Source of the DNA: Nocardioides litoris
GTDB taxonomy: Bacteria > Actinomycetota > Actinomycetes > Propionibacteriales > Nocardioidaceae
Length of the DNA: 64,000 bases
Assembly: GCF_006346315.1 (NCBI RefSeq)
Contig: NZ_VDMR01000001.1
Span: 1,302,001-1,366,000, forward strand
Reading direction: 5' to 3'
Part shown: positions 63,249-64,000 of the stretch, one piece after another
Layout of the letters: every line of letters begins with the position of its first letter
How positions within the stretch are numbered: position 1 is the stretch's first letter
Notes under the pieces: model-generated
Seen by the model: only the letters and a program-made list of their open reading frames with translations
What the model was told of the DNA's origin: nothing
Database searches by the model: none
Translations under genes and position numbers: made by a program

Positions 63249-64000
63249 GTGCCCGCCACCCCGGCCCAGCGCCGCGACCTCGAGATCACCAGCCACGGCG
63301 CCCGGCTCGCGGCCTGGCACCACCCGGCGTCGTCCCCGGCCTGGACCACGCCGTCCGGGCGGCCGGTGGTGGTCATGGCCCACGGCTTCGGGGCGACCAA
63401 GGACGCGGGGCTCGTGCCGTTCGCCGAGCGGTTCGCCGCCGCCGGGGCCGACGTGGTCGTCTTCGACTACCGCGGGTTCGGCACCTCCGAGGGGCAGCCA
63501 CGCCAGCTCGTCGACCACCGCCGCCACCGCCAGGACTACGCCGCCGTCGTGGCCCACGTGCGGGGGATGGACGGCGTCGACCCCGACCGCGTGGTCCTGT
63601 GGGGGTCGTCGTACTCCGGAGGGCACGTCGTGGCCGTTGCCGCCGCCGACCCGCGGGTGGCCGCCGTGGTCTCGCAGGGCGCGGCCATGGACGGCCTGGC
63701 CGCGGTGCTCGAGATCCGCCGGTACGCCGGCACGGGCCAGCTGCTGCGCCTGACCGCCCACGCCCTGCGCGGCCTGGTGCAGCGCTCGCACACGGTGCCG
63801 ATCGTGGGGGAGCCCGGCTCGCTCGCCGCGATCACCTCCGACGACGGGCTCGCGGGCTACTCGCTCATCATGGGTCCGACCTTCCGCAACGAGATGCCGG
63901 CCCGCGCGATCCTGCCGATCATGGCCAACCGCCCGGTCCGTGCGGCCCGGGCGCTGAGCGCGCCGGTGCTGTTCGTGGTGGCCGCGCACGACACGATCGC
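63249..64000 (+). CDS. alpha/beta hydrolase, N-terminal 250 residues (truncated by window end)
   Basis: The frame is open from GTG at 63249 to the window end, so no stop is seen. VVVMAHGFGATKDAGL has the oxyanion HG; VVLWGSSYSGGHVVAVAA carries the nucleophile Ser in a G-S-S-Y-S-G-G elbow of the dienelactone-hydrolase/YcjY-like type; a C-terminal APVLFVVAAHDTIA begins the strand that carries the catalytic Asp. The catalytic His lies beyond the window. Substrate unknown. Divergent from the SDR by 15 nt. Confidence 0.85.
   Translation, partial: MPATPAQRRDLEITSHGARLAAWHHPASSPAWTTPSGRPVVVMAHGFGATKDAGLVPFAERFAAAGADVVVFDYRGFGTSEGQPRQLVDHRRHRQDYAAVVAHVRGMDGVDPDRVVLWGSSYSGGHVVAVAAADPRVAAVVSQGAAMDGLAAVLEIRRYAGTGQLLRLTAHALRGLVQRSHTVPIVGEPGSLAAITSDDGLAGYSLIMGPTFRNEMPARAILPIMANRPVRAARALSAPVLFVVAAHDTI

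Overview
The window is high-GC (roughly 70% or more), densely coded DNA. Many genes start with GTG, neighbours often share 4-nt ATGA/GTGA overlaps, and many genes look leaderless. The gene content (GlgE trehalose-to-glucan pathway, Ccr, paired WYL regulators, YbbN-like protein, EspC/WXG-type proteins, Tat-exported PhoD and PhoX) fits a soil-type actinobacterium, most likely Nocardioidaceae such as Nocardioides. The family placement is inferred from gene content and style, not from a marker gene.

Layout. 1-14.4 kb: acyl-CoA dehydrogenase behind the tail of a hydrolase, two EamA permeases, LysR, TetR and HxlR regulators, two MFS permeases, a CsbD stress protein, a tandem pair of WYL regulators, a GH114-type secreted protein, and a small SRPBCC/hydrolase operon. 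14.5-21.5 kb: an AI-2E permease coupled to a coiled-coil polarity-type protein, then a short-chain acyl-CoA block with crotonyl-CoA carboxylase/reductase, methylmalonyl-CoA epimerase, thiolase and MeaB. 21.6-25.2 kb: a small membrane protein, a secreted nuclease/phosphatase-fold protein, a YbbN-like thioredoxin-TPR protein and an EI24 membrane protein. 25.5-36.9 kb: the alpha-glucan block. glgE-treS-mak-glgB and a GNAT-Nudix fusion form one minus-strand chain of 4-nt overlaps, and glgP is divergent across a shared control region. 37-44 kb: a cell-surface-like protein, PhoD, a PGRP-type amidase, a membrane protein and glgX. 43.8-52.2 kb: enoyl-CoA hydratase, etfBA, proA, a CDP-alcohol phosphotransferase, nadD, rsfS and a histidine phosphatase. 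52.2-52.7 kb: tRNA-Ala(GGC) followed by two degenerate tandem copies. 52.7-64 kb: an aromatic acid exporter-type permease, a small type VII secretion-associated module, a Baeyer-Villiger-type monooxygenase with a divergent AraC regulator, PhoX with a PHO-box-like promoter, an SDR and a truncated hydrolase.

How they work together. The glg/tre block converts trehalose to maltose (TreS), maltose 1-phosphate (maltokinase), linear glucan (GlgE) and branched glucan (GlgB), with GlgP and GlgX for breakdown. The acyl-CoA dehydrogenase, hydratase, thiolase, ETF, Ccr, epimerase and MeaB belong to fatty and branched acyl-CoA metabolism. PhoD and PhoX are exported phosphate-scavenging enzymes.

The most unusual material is intergenic: two 135-bp copies of a palindrome-hairpin-palindrome repeat (25.4 and 39.5 kb), a near-perfect 22-bp inverted repeat after etfA, a 20-bp operator-like palindrome before glgP, and the tRNA-Ala tandem array.
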